Translations under genes and position numbers: made by a program | The notes under the pieces: model-generated | What the model was told of the DNA's origin: nothing | Database searches by the model: none | What the model saw: only the letters and a program-made list of their open reading frames with translations | Shown: one piece after another, positions 1 through 8,440 of the stretch | Layout: each line of letters opens with the position of its first letter | How positions within the stretch are numbered: position 1 is the stretch's first letter | NCBI GenBank assembly: GCA_003118195.1 | Contig: BEXV01000842.1 | Coordinates: forward strand, 9,870 to 20,086 | Direction of reading: 5' to 3' | Length of the DNA stretch: 10,217 nt | From: Hemicentrotus pulcherrimus | Lineage: Eukaryota; Echinodermata; Echinoidea; Camarodonta; Strongylocentrotidae

Positions 1-51
<51 letters not shown>

Positions 52-118
52 CCAGAGGGAGTAGAGAAAGAAAGGGAGAGAGGGGAGGGGGGGAGGGAGA
101 AGTATGAAAAGAAGTACA
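1..118. repeat. GA microsatellite and purine-rich tract
   Basis: Bases 1-46 are an almost pure GA dinucleotide run with one extra A near base 9. It decays into an irregular G/A-only tract (GGGAGAGAGGGGAGGGG and similar) that ends near base 118. The plus strand has almost no pyrimidines. Such homopurine tracts can form triplex DNA and mutate by slippage, but nothing here points to a specific role. The repeat begins at the window edge, so its full length is unknown. Confidence 0.95.
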
Positions 119-900
119 TATAAGTATTGATATTACATGTACTAGCTCAAGTTCAGGGTCATGTTTTGGTCTTGCATCAAGTCTTACATGTAAATTCCTT
201 TTACTTGTGTATGGTGGATTCAATACCATACTTGTGCCTGGTAATCCATTACAATACAATTACATGTACAGTATGTATACTCATTTTGCATTTTTCAATG
301 GCAAAGGAAACAAATTTCTTGAGTGTATCAGCTGAGATTACCATATTAGTTAAACTCAAGAACAAACCATACAACATTGTGTACATCTGTAATAACAAGT
401 ATCTTCTGTTTTACAATACTCACCCAGTTTTTCTTTGGAACATTCCCTCATTAGCAGTTCAATTTTTGTTTGTTCAGATGGTCGAGCACAGATTCTCTGA
501 ATACTGATGCAGCCAATTAATTTGATTTTCTCAATTAAAAGATTCTAATACACATGATGTCAGTATAGATGAGACGGTAAAAGTACATTGTTTCTTGCAA
601 ATGATCGCATCTTCTGGCCCCCTCCTGGGTGTAATGTCCCACTCATCTATTTCCATGTCAGTCATTTTTCTTTGTTTGGTTAATGGCACTCATTATTTGT
701 CTTTCTCATAATTGGGATTTGTTTAATTGGTAGTGTATGAAGTTGATAGGCTGGGTCTGTAGATCCCCCATGGAGTTTGTAATGAACATTGACTAGTTTG
801 ATGGAATGGTTTGAATAGTGATAGTTTTGTTTCCCCTAATGTTGTATTCATTTTGTTGTTCTGTTTCTTTTGATTTGAATTCATTTCCGCTCATCCTTGT
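119..900. other. gene-free AT-rich stretch with TACATGTA palindromes
   Basis: I see no gene here. An open frame of 126 codons at 127-507 on the plus strand has no recognisable domain and a composition (many V, L, I, Y, H, C) expected from translated AT-rich non-coding DNA. The palindromic octamer TACATGTA occurs at 134-141, 185-192 and 261-268, three times within 135 bases. The rest, to about 900, is T-rich sequence without clear repeats or signals. Confidence 0.6.
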
Positions 901-904
901 CATT

Positions 905-974
905 TATTATACTCATTAAAATCATTATTATCATTAATATCATCATTCTGATGGCAATCATCATCAATATCACC

Positions 975-1025
<51 letters not shown>

Positions 1026-1123
1026 GTCATCATCATTACTATCATCATTGTCGTCGTCATCATCATCATCATCATCATCAGCACTTCCACTATTACTATC
1101 ATCATCACTATTATCATAATCTG

Positions 1124-1155
<32 letters not shown>

Positions 1156-1480
1156 TACTACCACCACCGTAATCATTATCTTCATCAATACTACATGTAT
1201 CATCATTACCACCGCCACCATCATCTTCATCATGATTATCACTACCACCACCACCATCACTGCCACCACTACCACTACCATCATCATCATCATCACCCCT
1301 CTAACCACCACTACTCTCGTCTTCATTCATCAGCAACAGTATCATTATCATCATCATCATTATCATTATCACTAATACCACCATCACCATCACCATCACC
1401 ATCACCATCACCACCACCACTATTATCATAATCATTTTCATTGTCATTGTCTTCACCAAGATCATCAACAGCAGTAGCAT
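905..1480. repeat. compound ATC/ACC/ATT microsatellite
   Basis: About 575 bases are built from the trinucleotides ATC, ATT, ACC and ACT. The purest blocks are (ATC)16 at 978-1025, (ATC)10 at 1124-1153 and the hexamer ATCACC five times at 1383-1412. The left part is ATC/ATT-rich and the right part shifts to ACC/ATC, so the array looks like several waves of expansion with point decay. G is rare on the plus strand throughout. Open frames on both strands (poly-Met/Ile/Val on one, poly-His on the other) are simply translations of the repeat. One TACATGTA lies inside at 1192-1199. Confidence 0.95.
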
Positions 1481-2252
1481 CAAACTCCATCTCTTTTCAA
1501 GAGAATATTTTTAAAGTCAGATTTGTAGGGACAAGGTTTTAAACTTTGATAGCGGAGAATCCGCAAATAAATAGGGTAGTTGCTGCTGCTATTTTTTTTT
1601 TTATAGTTCCAATGCTCCTTCCAAGAATGCTTGTGTTTTTTAATGGGAATGCTAATTTCCTCAAAGCTATTCCGGTATGTGTTATGTACATGAATGGACA
1701 GACATACATGGACTGTATTTGGACACTAGGAGTGAATGGCAAACAAGTCTAGACTTGTTGAAAGGTATAGTGTTTTTCCCTTAGTCACGTATTGCTTTCA
1801 CCATTGATGTTAGCCTTGTGGTAAACCCTTTTTAAATTTTTTATTTTTCTATTGAATATTCTTCAAAGCTCATAAAAAAGAAAGAATCTATAATGATTAT
1901 CAGACTGTTTTTTCCATCTTTTGTTGTTGTTGCTATGAATCTATTTGTTGGGGAAAAATGTGATTTCCATGGCTATCACAATTTTTCATGATTATCCAAT
2001 TAACTGACTTTAAGATTGATAACTAAAGAGAGGAAAAGGAACAATCCATAGTTAATATTGATTAAATTCTGAGAAGAATAACTCTGTAGGAAAGAAATTT
2101 GTCATTGAACTGCAGGAAATGTAGAAGTAATATGCCATGCAAATATTGTATTTGATTGGTTGTTTTTGTGCATTGATGTGTTGCACCATAAAAAAGAAAA
2201 GTTAGATTCTGATACAGTTTTTATTTTATTTTGAGTGCTTCTTAAAAGGCAG
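1481..2252. other. featureless AT-rich stretch
   Basis: I see no gene, RNA or clear repeat here. There is an 11-T run at 1592-1602. Two short overlapping frames on opposite strands at about 1539-1752 (67 and 68 codons) have no recognisable motif, and their coexistence argues that neither is real. Confidence 0.5.
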
Positions 2253-2438
2253 TTAACAGGGAATAATTTTCCTCAAATTTTTTGATTAGCAATTTCAGTC
2301 GATGGATAAATATTTCAAATGAAATTCTGTAAATTTCTATGGAAGAAAACTGCTACACAAAAGATATTTTGTATAGCAGTCATGCAAAATTGCATAGCAA
2401 ATTGCGATGCAATACCAGGAAAATTATTCCCTGGTTAA
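2253..2438. mobile_element. small TTAA-flanked inverted-repeat element
   Basis: A 16-base perfect inverted repeat (CAGGGAATAATTTTCC at 2257-2272, its complement at 2418-2433) sits just inside TTAA at 2253-2256 and TTAA at 2435-2438; one extra G separates the right arm from its TTAA. TTAA target duplications are typical of the piggyBac and Kolobok transposon superfamilies, so a short non-autonomous element (MITE) is plausible. The interior can fold: a 13-base stem with one mismatch and a GATA loop lies at 2350-2379, followed by a second imperfect stem (TTGCATAGCAA near 2390 against TTGCGATGCAA near 2402). No coding capacity. A foldback element without TTAA specificity is the alternative. Confidence 0.6.
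2350..2379. other. hairpin inside the 2253-2438 element
   Basis: CTGCTACACAAAA at 2350-2362 pairs with TTTTGTATAGCAG at 2367-2379 around the four-base loop GATA. Twelve of 13 positions pair, and the exception could be a G-U type pair in RNA on one strand. It lies near the middle of the element and probably belongs to its fold rather than to an independent RNA gene. Confidence 0.6.
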
Positions 2439-2836
2439 TCCTGATACTTTACAAGGAGTACAGGCTTTTGATTTTGTCCAGTAAGAGATTGAGAATAACT
2501 TGAAAATTAACCCATTTACACAGCACAAACACCATTTAGAAAAATTATTGATTTTTGGGATTGCCATTTACACTAATCTCCTCATTCTGATTTTTTTGGT
2601 GAATAGTGTGCATGCTCGACTTGTTGCTTCTCTGCAATCGCGAGAGTAGGCATTTACACCGTGAAAATCAAAGAAAAGCACACTCCAAATGATGATTTTC
2701 AATTTTGGTTTTCATCGTGTTTACCGTGTTTAGCAACTTCAGAAGAAACATTTGAATGTGAGAAAAATGTATGATTTTTGCGTGCAGTGTGAACGCAGCT
2801 AATGTCCAACACTACCTGTAAAGGAAACATGACAAT
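2439..2836. other. gene-free stretch with three CATTTACAC copies
   Basis: The nonamer CATTTACAC appears at 2513-2521, 2565-2573 and 2651-2659, all in the same orientation. Near 2784-2805 a related inverted form (GCAGTGTGAACGCAGCT) occurs. Words of this kind resemble hAT-type transposon ends, so this may be a degraded element, but I could not define two convincing termini. There is no gene. Confidence 0.4.
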
Positions 2837-3434
2837 GAGTGATTTCAAGTTAGGTGTTAGTGTTAGTGTTTAGAGCAGTCAAGAGCTCTTAAAGGCAGGC
2901 TTTACTACTTCAGCCAGAAGGGATTAGACCACCCATCGAGCCAGCGAGGTCACTGTGACAGGTGGCTATCTCATTAACTCAGCTCTCATTTAACATAAGA
3001 AAAAGAGGATCATGGGGACCAACAGGCACCGATTGGGGAAGTTTTCTATATAGAGGGAGCAAGTAGCTACAAGTACCTGTAGGACAGTGTGCCTTTAAAT
3101 CAAGCTAAAACTTTGCTGATGAAATTAAGAGCCTGATACTGATGTCAATATCAATAGCTTAACACTAACACCGAAATGGAAATCAATGTTTGTTTGATTC
3201 CTAGGGGCTAGTGTTAGTGAATAGGACATTTGTACGTAAAATTTAAAACACAGCCACAAAGGTTGGTTTAGCAGACGACAATTTTGCAAAACCAATAATA
3301 GTAGCTATTGGAAGTTGACGATATTCAGAGGTCAAAGCCGTAACACCAGCTGGTTTCCATTTCGGTGTTTAGGGCTGGTGTTAGTGTTTATCAAATACTA
3401 ACATCAGCTCTAAACACCCAACTTCAAATCACTC
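2837..3434. mobile_element. 598-bp inverted-repeat-bounded element
   Basis: The left end (2837-2876) and the right end (3407-3434) are inverted repeats. They start GAGTGATTT and continue through a GTTxGGTGTT-like block to TTTAGAGC, with two mismatches over 28 aligned bases. The left arm is 12 bases longer because it carries two extra copies of a TGTTAG hexamer (2855-2866). A second perfect 16-base inverted repeat lies inside at 3167-3182 and 3354-3369 (AACACCGAAATGGAAA and complement). I see no clear target-site duplication, so the exact edges and superfamily are unresolved. A different TTAA-bordered element is nested at 2889-3098. No transposase frame is present, so the element would be non-autonomous. 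Confidence 0.6.
2889..3098. mobile_element. nested TTAA-bordered MITE-like element
   Basis: The segment begins TTAAAGGCA (2889-2897) and ends TGCCTTTAA (3090-3098), a perfect 9-base terminal inverted repeat that includes TTAA at both edges. This is the layout of TTAA-specific DNA transposons (piggyBac or Kolobok type); the purine start after TTAA fits Kolobok-like ends better than piggyBac, which usually begins CCY. It is 210 bases long with no frame of note, and it lies wholly inside the larger 2837-3434 element, so it probably inserted later. Short arms leave some chance of coincidence, but two other elements in the window have closely similar ends. Confidence 0.55.
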
Positions 3435-3651
3435 CATATCAGTTGGCAGTGCAGTGTTGAGAGATAGCAATCTTTCACCATGGTAGGCTCCCCCTTCCTC
3501 TTGTTGACAAAACACTGCCTATTGACTTGAGGAAAACACATTTCCATCAATTATTTATGTTTTGATTCTATTAGAATGTTTGTCAGATGTTCATTGAGTT
3601 GGTGGTGTATATTTTCCTACCCTGGACCTCTGCAATAGTTCCAGTCATACA

Positions 3652-3692
3652 CTTTGCATGACCAATACCTGTTTTGGGTATTGGTTCCAAAG
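3652..3692. other. hairpin with 9-bp perfect stem
   Basis: ACCAATACC (3661-3669) pairs perfectly with GGTATTGGT (3677-3685) around a 7-base loop (TGTTTTG). The stem resumes after a small internal loop with CTTTG (3652-3656) against CAAAG (3688-3692). It could be a structured RNA, but there is no sign of transcription and no T-run typical of a Pol III gene directly after it. Confidence 0.45.
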
Positions 3693-3769
3693 AATATGAA
3701 GTAGTGGTCAATGTTTTATTTTGTTTTCCTAATCAAGTAACATCTGTCATCAATACACCCTCCTACATT

Positions 3770-3950
3770 TATAGGGGTACCATTTTGCCCCTTTCTGCAT
3801 TCTGCACCCTAATGGGGAATATGGTGCTCTACCTTTAGCGCCCTAAGCTGGAATATTTTGGTACCCCTCCTGTGTCCTTGGGGGATGACACGATACCCCC
3901 TTTCTGTATCACAGGGGTTCAGCCTGGTACCCCTTCTGCACCCTTCATGT
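3770..3950. repeat. C-rich segment with degenerate GTACCCC repeats
   Basis: Words of the form GGTACC(CC)TTCTGCACCC recur irregularly: near 3776, 3859, 3892 and 3926, together with GCACCCT near 3803 and 3938. Related words reappear near 4161, 4193, 4320 and 7900. This looks like decayed tandem or dispersed repeat sequence, but no regular period can be fixed by eye. Confidence 0.35.
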
Positions 3951-4856
3951 ACTAGTGGGAATAAAGTACATACATGATAATAATAATGATATACTGTACT
4001 ATAATAGCACATATCACAATATGTCTTTATGCGCTGTAAGAATGAGTAAGAAGGAAAGGTAGATAGAGTAACATATTAAAGAGTGAGATATGCTCAACAT
4101 ACTTCCTCTCCTTAACATTGGAAAGTATTTTTAAAAAGAAATGATTTAAGAAGCGCATGTACCCTGCCTTTGGCCCCATTCAGGAATGTTTTGCACCCCT
4201 TCATTGTCTTTCTCAGTTTCTTCCCCCTTTTAAAGCCTATTAAGTATTAGNTAGAAGTTTGAATGAATGTGAATGTATGTGAAGTCAATCTTCATGTCTG
4301 GGGGATACAGACCTGGCCTGGTACCCCCATTCTCACCAGCAAAATAAATTGTATAGCTAAACTAAAACCCTAGTTATGCAATGAGCAGTTAATACTTTCT
4401 AAATGTCTAAACAATTGTAGTATGAGCATTTGTTTTCACAAGGAAATCCAAAAAGAGCTTCCACAAACAAAAAGATAAACATTTATACACTGGTTTACTT
4501 TTCAAGCCAGTCATCCACATTTTCTTGTTTAGTCTATAGCTTTTGAATAGAGCCCTACAAATATTCCAGATTCGTGAGTTCTATTTCTGCACACACTGTT
4601 TCTGTTGTTGCTGCACGACTAATTGCGTTTGATGTCAGGAATTTTTAAAAGGAAAGTAAGCTTTAAAACCCCTAAATTGACAAAACATTGCGAGTTTCAA
4701 AATCATTGATTTTGTACAAATTTAAAACATTAATTTTTCAACTATTTGACAAAATAATATGTAATTACCCATGAATATTGTTTTCAGAGACATTCGCGTT
4801 TCATTAGAACAAAGTAGCGTAAAACCTAAACAAAAATCAGTGTGCTGAAAAGAGTA

Positions 4857-5395
4857 CAGTGCGTCCCAGAAAAAACGAAACCGAGAAAATTGATTAAAAA
4901 CAATTTGAAGAAAGGGTACCAAAAAGTCATTTGGCATTTCCATAATATTATTAAACAAATTTGTTTTCACTGGCTGCCTGCCGTAGCATGATGTTTTTTG
5001 TCTTCTTTGTTAGGGCAGGCAGCCAGTGGAACAGAGTCGTTTAATAAAATTATGGAAATGCAAGAATTACTTTTAAACAAACAAAACTTTGTTATTCCTG
5101 GCTAATTTTCCTGATTGAGGTGTCATATGAAAGGGCAGGAAATGAACTTTCTAGAAAAGTGATTTTCTCTTTGAAATTCAGATACCATTCAACAAATTAC
5201 TTTTTGGTTTCCTTTCTTCGAATTGTTTTAATCACTCATGGATGAAATATACATCAATTGAGTTGCATCAAATGAAAGAGGAGGATAGATTCAAAGCTTA
5301 CAGCTTTAAAAATATTTGTCATTTATTGATTGTAATTGTGATTAAGTTATGATAAAACAGATCATTCTTGGTTTCATTTTTTCTGGGACGCACTG
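4857..5395. mobile_element. Tc1/mariner-type palindromic MITE
   Basis: The terminal inverted repeats are 4857-4882 and 5370-5395, starting CAGTGCGTCCCAGAAAAAA, with 25 of 26 positions matching. TA flanks both sides (4855-4856 and 5396-5397), the target duplication expected of Tc1/mariner transposons. Two further inverted-repeat blocks lie inside: 4891-4932 against 5194-5234 (four mismatches and one gap), and 4935-4982 against 5014-5060. The second contains a perfect 15-base stem, CACTGGCTGCCTGCC, around a 31-base loop. The left arm is nearly all paired, while the right arm carries two unpaired stretches of about 133 and 135 bases (5061-5193, 5235-5369). There is no transposase frame, so mobilisation would depend on an enzyme made elsewhere. 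Confidence 0.85.
4968..5028. other. central hairpin of the mariner-type element
   Basis: A 15-base perfect stem (4968-4982 with 5014-5028) encloses a 31-base T-rich loop. It is the most GC-rich part of the element and forms the core of its palindrome. The pairing continues outward with some mismatches to 4935 and 5060. Confidence 0.8.
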
Positions 5396-5662
5396 TAGAA
5401 TGTATACAAGTTTGGTATGAATTTTCTCTAGTGTGAATGGTCTAGATGATGGCTGTCCTTCTCCTCCATCCATTCTGTGGTTAGCAGTATACCGTCCATG
5501 ATCCAACCACAAAATGATTAGATTTATTAGTTTGGGGGTCACACAGCCTTTAAATAGCTTTAATGGACTTTGAGGGGGTGATGTTCAGGACAGGAAGATC
5601 CTATGTAAACTATAAACCAATCACATTCACAGTCCAGAACTCATCTCTCTCTGATGAAAAGC

Positions 5663-6152
5663 TTAAAGGTAATACATGGTTTTGGTAATATTTTCAACAG
5701 GATTGGATTATGAAATTTAAAATTTGCATTACCATTGTGAAACCTAGTGTTAGATGAAGCAACTTTGAAGAAATGAGCTCTAAAACGCTAATGATTTTGA
5801 GAAATTAAAATATCAAATTTATTGGTGCTCCCGATAAATTTCAAATAGCGCCTACGTGCACACAATGGTAGCTGCGACCATGAGAATCTCAGAATATGCA
5901 GTATATCTATTCCAAACGGGAATAAAATGTCAGTCGATTTTAGTTGAGAAACATTGTTTTGAAGCTAAAGTAATATCAATCTGGAGAGGGAGCTACACAA
6001 CACAAAGATTTTATCGTTCACAATTTCATCACTTTAGACTCGATTTCAACCGCAACAACAATCACTGAATATTGTAGGATTGCATATGCTTCTAATATGT
6101 TCATATGAACCCAATTCATGTCCCCATACCAAACTTTTACCGGTACCTTTAA
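5663..6152. mobile_element. TTAA-bordered MITE-like element
   Basis: The left end TTAAAGGTA (5663-5671) is matched by TACCTTTAA at 6144-6152. Just inside, the words TTTTGGTA (left) and TACCAAA (right, near 6127) also mirror each other, so the inverted repeat may extend imperfectly to about 25 bases. TTAA at both edges suggests a piggyBac- or Kolobok-type non-autonomous element of 490 bases. The interior is AT-rich on the left and has a less AT-rich patch near 5848-5885. A 70-codon plus-strand frame at 5856-6068 lies inside but has no recognised domain and is probably chance. Short terminal arms limit confidence. Confidence 0.5.
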
Positions 6153-6452
6153 TGCTGACTATACATGTATATGTTATTCTAAATGTAGCCACCCTGACTT
6201 GTGGCGGTATTGTTGGTCATTATTCAACCTTTTCCTGCACCATGTCATATCTCTCTTGTATTGTTTTCAGACTGCATTTTTACATTTCTCTATTTAGTCA
6301 TGTATTTCTGTGTACATGTATATGTATAGGCAGCTGTGTAGTACTTTCTGGTCAGTATTAGACGTATACTGCCCCATCGCCAAAACAGATCTGTGTCAGT
6401 TGCATCTAATTGATAAAGCAAAGAACGTTTTCAAAAACAAATGAAACTATAT
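6153..6452. other. gene-free stretch between two TTAA elements
   Basis: No gene is supported. TACATGTA occurs at 6162-6169 and 6313-6320. A 93-codon plus-strand frame (6080-6361) rich in Cys, Ser, Leu and His crosses the end of the preceding element, has no recognisable domain and is most likely accidental. Confidence 0.5.
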
Positions 6453-6845
6453 TTAAAGATAAACTCCAGTTCTGGTTAAAAAAAGAGAATTAATTCTCAC
6501 ATAATCAAACGAAACTTACACTGAATGTTTAAGATTACAAATAAATGACATATGCCAAACAATTTTGAAAGAAAATGTATACTGGCTGAGCAATGAGCAT
6601 AAAAAGACAAGGAAATCAAGGTAGTACTAGCCCCGACACCATGTGTGTTGTCCCATATATAGCTTTCTGTGTACAGTGCTTGTTACTTTACCAAGACTCT
6701 GTCAAATTTATTATGATTTTGATGATTGAAGACCCTTGTAGTGCACTCCAATACTTACATGCTACATGATCAACTGTTTCTTATCCTTTCCACACCTTTT
6801 CTTTCACAATGCAATCGCATTACCAGTACTCAAGTTTATCTTTAA
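6453..6845. mobile_element. TTAA-bordered MITE-like element with 23-bp ends
   Basis: The left end begins TTAAAGATAAACT (6453-6465), and its exact complement ends the element at 6833-6845. Read further in, the two arms agree at 20 of 23 positions (…CAGTTCTGG against …GAGTACTGG). TTAA lies at each edge, so the target site is either TTAA or the TA within it. The 393-base interior is AT-rich with no coding frame. The ends resemble those at 2889-3098 and 5663-6152 (TTAAAGRYA), which suggests related families spread by one type of transposase. This is the best supported of the TTAA group. Confidence 0.7.
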
Positions 6846-7019
6846 GAGCACTTTTTAACAGCTAATGAGCTGGTGAACATGTTCTCACAATCAAAGAACA
6901 TTTCCAACAACAATAAAAATACATTTAAAAGCACTTTTGTAATATATTTTAATGGCTATGATAGAACAATTGATATGTGAAATTTCATTCAAAACTCAAG
7001 ACTGTATTGCTACTAATGC

Positions 7020-7115
7020 ATTTTTAAACTGATGTGTGTCCTATGATAATAATGATAATAATAATAAATTCTTATAAAGCCCATTTTATATTTAATACCT
7101 TACGAGAGGTGCTAT
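7020..7115. repeat. ATA repeat with dispersed-repeat-like tail
   Basis: An imperfect GAT/AAT trinucleotide run (about 7044-7069) leads into CTTATAAAGCCCATTTT and then a GGTGCTATACAAAA word near 7109. In many marine animals an AT-rich trinucleotide tail joined to an AAAGCGC-like motif marks the 3' end of short retroposons. The same kind of order (AT-rich trinucleotides then body) occurs at the right end of this window in minus-strand orientation. I infer a truncated minus-strand retroposon tail here, but the evidence is slight. Confidence 0.35.
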
Positions 7116-7180
7116 ACAAAACATAAAGAACAAATTACTCACTAGAATTTTAACAACATAATATCATTAGTATATTGACT

Positions 7181-7560
7181 TTAAAGGGATTGGGTAACTT
7201 TACAGTGTTATGTCCGATTCTGAAACAAAATCCTGAATTTAGCTCATGCTGCAATGATAATTATAAACTTTTAGGTAAGTCAGGAACCCCATGACTTTTG
7301 CAAGCCTGTCTGATTATCAAGATATTTATGATTGGAAATCCAAATTGAATTTTGCGTTTCCTGAACGGTTTTCATAACACTTCAGTCTGTTGGGGCAAAC
7401 AAGTATGGTAAAACAGGTCACTCAAAGATTTTTTTTTTTTTTTTTTACTTTTTGGTGGCACTTCTTGATCATTTTGAAGCTTGATTTTTTTAGGGCTTCA
7501 ATATTACACCATATAACAGACACTGATAACAGGTAGGGCCATGCATCTCAGATTTAACAT
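7181..7560. other. gene-free stretch starting with a TTAAAGGG end-like motif
   Basis: TTAAAGGGATTGGGTAAC (7181 onward) looks like a left end of the same TTAA class seen elsewhere in the window, but I could not find a matching inverted right end, so the element may be truncated or this may be chance. The stretch also contains an 18-T run at 7429-7446 and, at its right edge, the palindrome ACATTGTT-A-AACAATGT (7557-7573). No gene is visible. Confidence 0.4.
7429..7446. repeat. poly-T run of 18
   Basis: Eighteen consecutive T on the plus strand, equivalent to poly-A on the minus strand. It could be the tail of a minus-strand retroposed copy, but no flanking target duplication was evident. Confidence 0.9.
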
Positions 7561-7599
7561 TGTTAAACAATGTCTTCAATGTCATAGTCCAAAGCACCC

Positions 7600-8074
7600 T
7601 TTTTCTTCCAGCCCCCCTCCCCCTACCCCTGCTCTCGGCTACCCTTTTTAGTGATTGTCATCCCCTAACCAATGTTTTGGTCAATCATAGTCTTGCCAGC
7701 TTGTCATTCAGCTTGTCATTAGGACATAGGTAGTCTAATGACTCCCTTTGTTGTCCCCTTTCTCTTTTAATTACGATACCAGCGATACATCTCTACCGTC
7801 ACAGTGCCAAGCCCCCAGTGTTCCCCCCATCGCAGACACGTGCCCAAACCACAGCTACGTCATTTCCACCCGGGTTCTCCCCTTAGGGGGTCAGCTCTGT
7901 ACCCCTTCTCCAGATTACTTGCCTCCTAGCTGCCCTCTCTGGGTCTATTTTGGTATCNATGGAATCATTGCCTACTATGTACCTGCTGTCATGTATAATG
8001 CTGTACATATAGGCCTGTCCTGATATAATAATAAATAATGAAATAATGGTAAGAAATAAAATGTTTATATTTAT
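7600..8074. other. C-rich stretch without a supported gene
   Basis: From about 7600 to 7930 the plus strand is rich in C and T (CCCCCCTCCCCCTACCCC near 7612, several CCCC words). A direct 12-base duplication (CAGCTTGTCATT) lies at 7697-7720. A 91-codon plus-strand frame at 7748-8023, rich in Ser and Pro, spans an ambiguous base at 7958. It has no domain I recognise and could be either a chance frame in C-rich DNA or, less likely, an exon fragment. The last part is an AATAAT-rich patch (8026-8048). Confidence 0.45.
7697..7720. repeat. 12-bp tandem duplication
   Basis: CAGCTTGTCATT is present twice in direct tandem (7697-7708 and 7709-7720) with no mismatch. It is probably a local slippage event. 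Confidence 0.85.
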
Positions 8075-8089
8075 ATGATGGGGCAATAC

Positions 8090-8440
8090 CTGCCACCATC
8101 TTTAACAGCATTTACCACCAGCACATTCACCACCACAATCACCACCAACACCACCAACACTACTATTACCAAAAACCACCACAACAACCCAGCAATAACA
8201 AATTCCACCACCACCATCACAGCCCCAAAATACCATCCACCACCACAACACCCACCCAATGCCACCATCCACCACCATTCACATCCACAATCATTACCAT
8301 CACAGCAATCAACCAGTACCACCGCCATCACTACCACCACCATCCACCACTATCACTACCATCTTCAACACCCTCAATACCTCCAATACCTCCAATACCT
8401 CCACCACCCTTGCCAATTCAACCACCTCCACCACCTACAG
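8090..8440. repeat. imperfect ACC/ATC microsatellite
   Basis: About 350 bases are dominated by ACC, CCA and ATC words with frequent decay and very little G on the plus strand. A 9-base unit CAATACCTC is repeated three times exactly at 8375-8401. The array supports a 163-codon plus-strand frame (8075-8566) of Thr, Pro, His and Asn that runs on into the next transposon; this is a translated repeat, not a gene. The array stops within a few bases of the transposon at 8443. Confidence 0.9.

Larger units (their letters stand above)
3435..4856. other. mostly unique gene-free stretch
   Basis: I find no gene. The stretch contains a hairpin (3652-3692), a C-rich segment with repeated GTACCCC words (3770-3950) and a related C-rich patch near 4160-4340. 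There is an ambiguous base at 4251 next to a GAATGTGAATGTATGTGAA stutter (4264 onward). The remainder is AT-rich without visible repeats. A 67-codon minus-strand frame at 3809-4012 and an 82-codon one at 4722-4970 show no domain; the second overlaps the end of a transposon. Confidence 0.5.

Noticed and set aside
127..507. 126-codon plus-strand open frame
   Set aside because: There is no recognisable motif, and its composition is that of translated AT-rich DNA; it is also short for a single-exon animal gene.
881..1483. Poly-Met/Ile/Val and poly-His frames on both strands
   Set aside because: They are direct products of the ATC/ACC trinucleotide repeat in different frames.
3291..3310. Small hairpin CCAATA…TATTGG
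   Set aside because: A six-base stem is expected by chance in a window of this size.
6080..6361. 93-codon Cys-rich frame as a small secreted protein
   Set aside because: The start lies inside a MITE-like element and there is no regular cysteine spacing; it is probably a chance frame.
7748..8023. 91-codon Ser/Pro-rich frame as an exon
   Set aside because: It crosses an ambiguous base, has no recognisable domain or convincing splice context, and is overlapped by an antisense frame.
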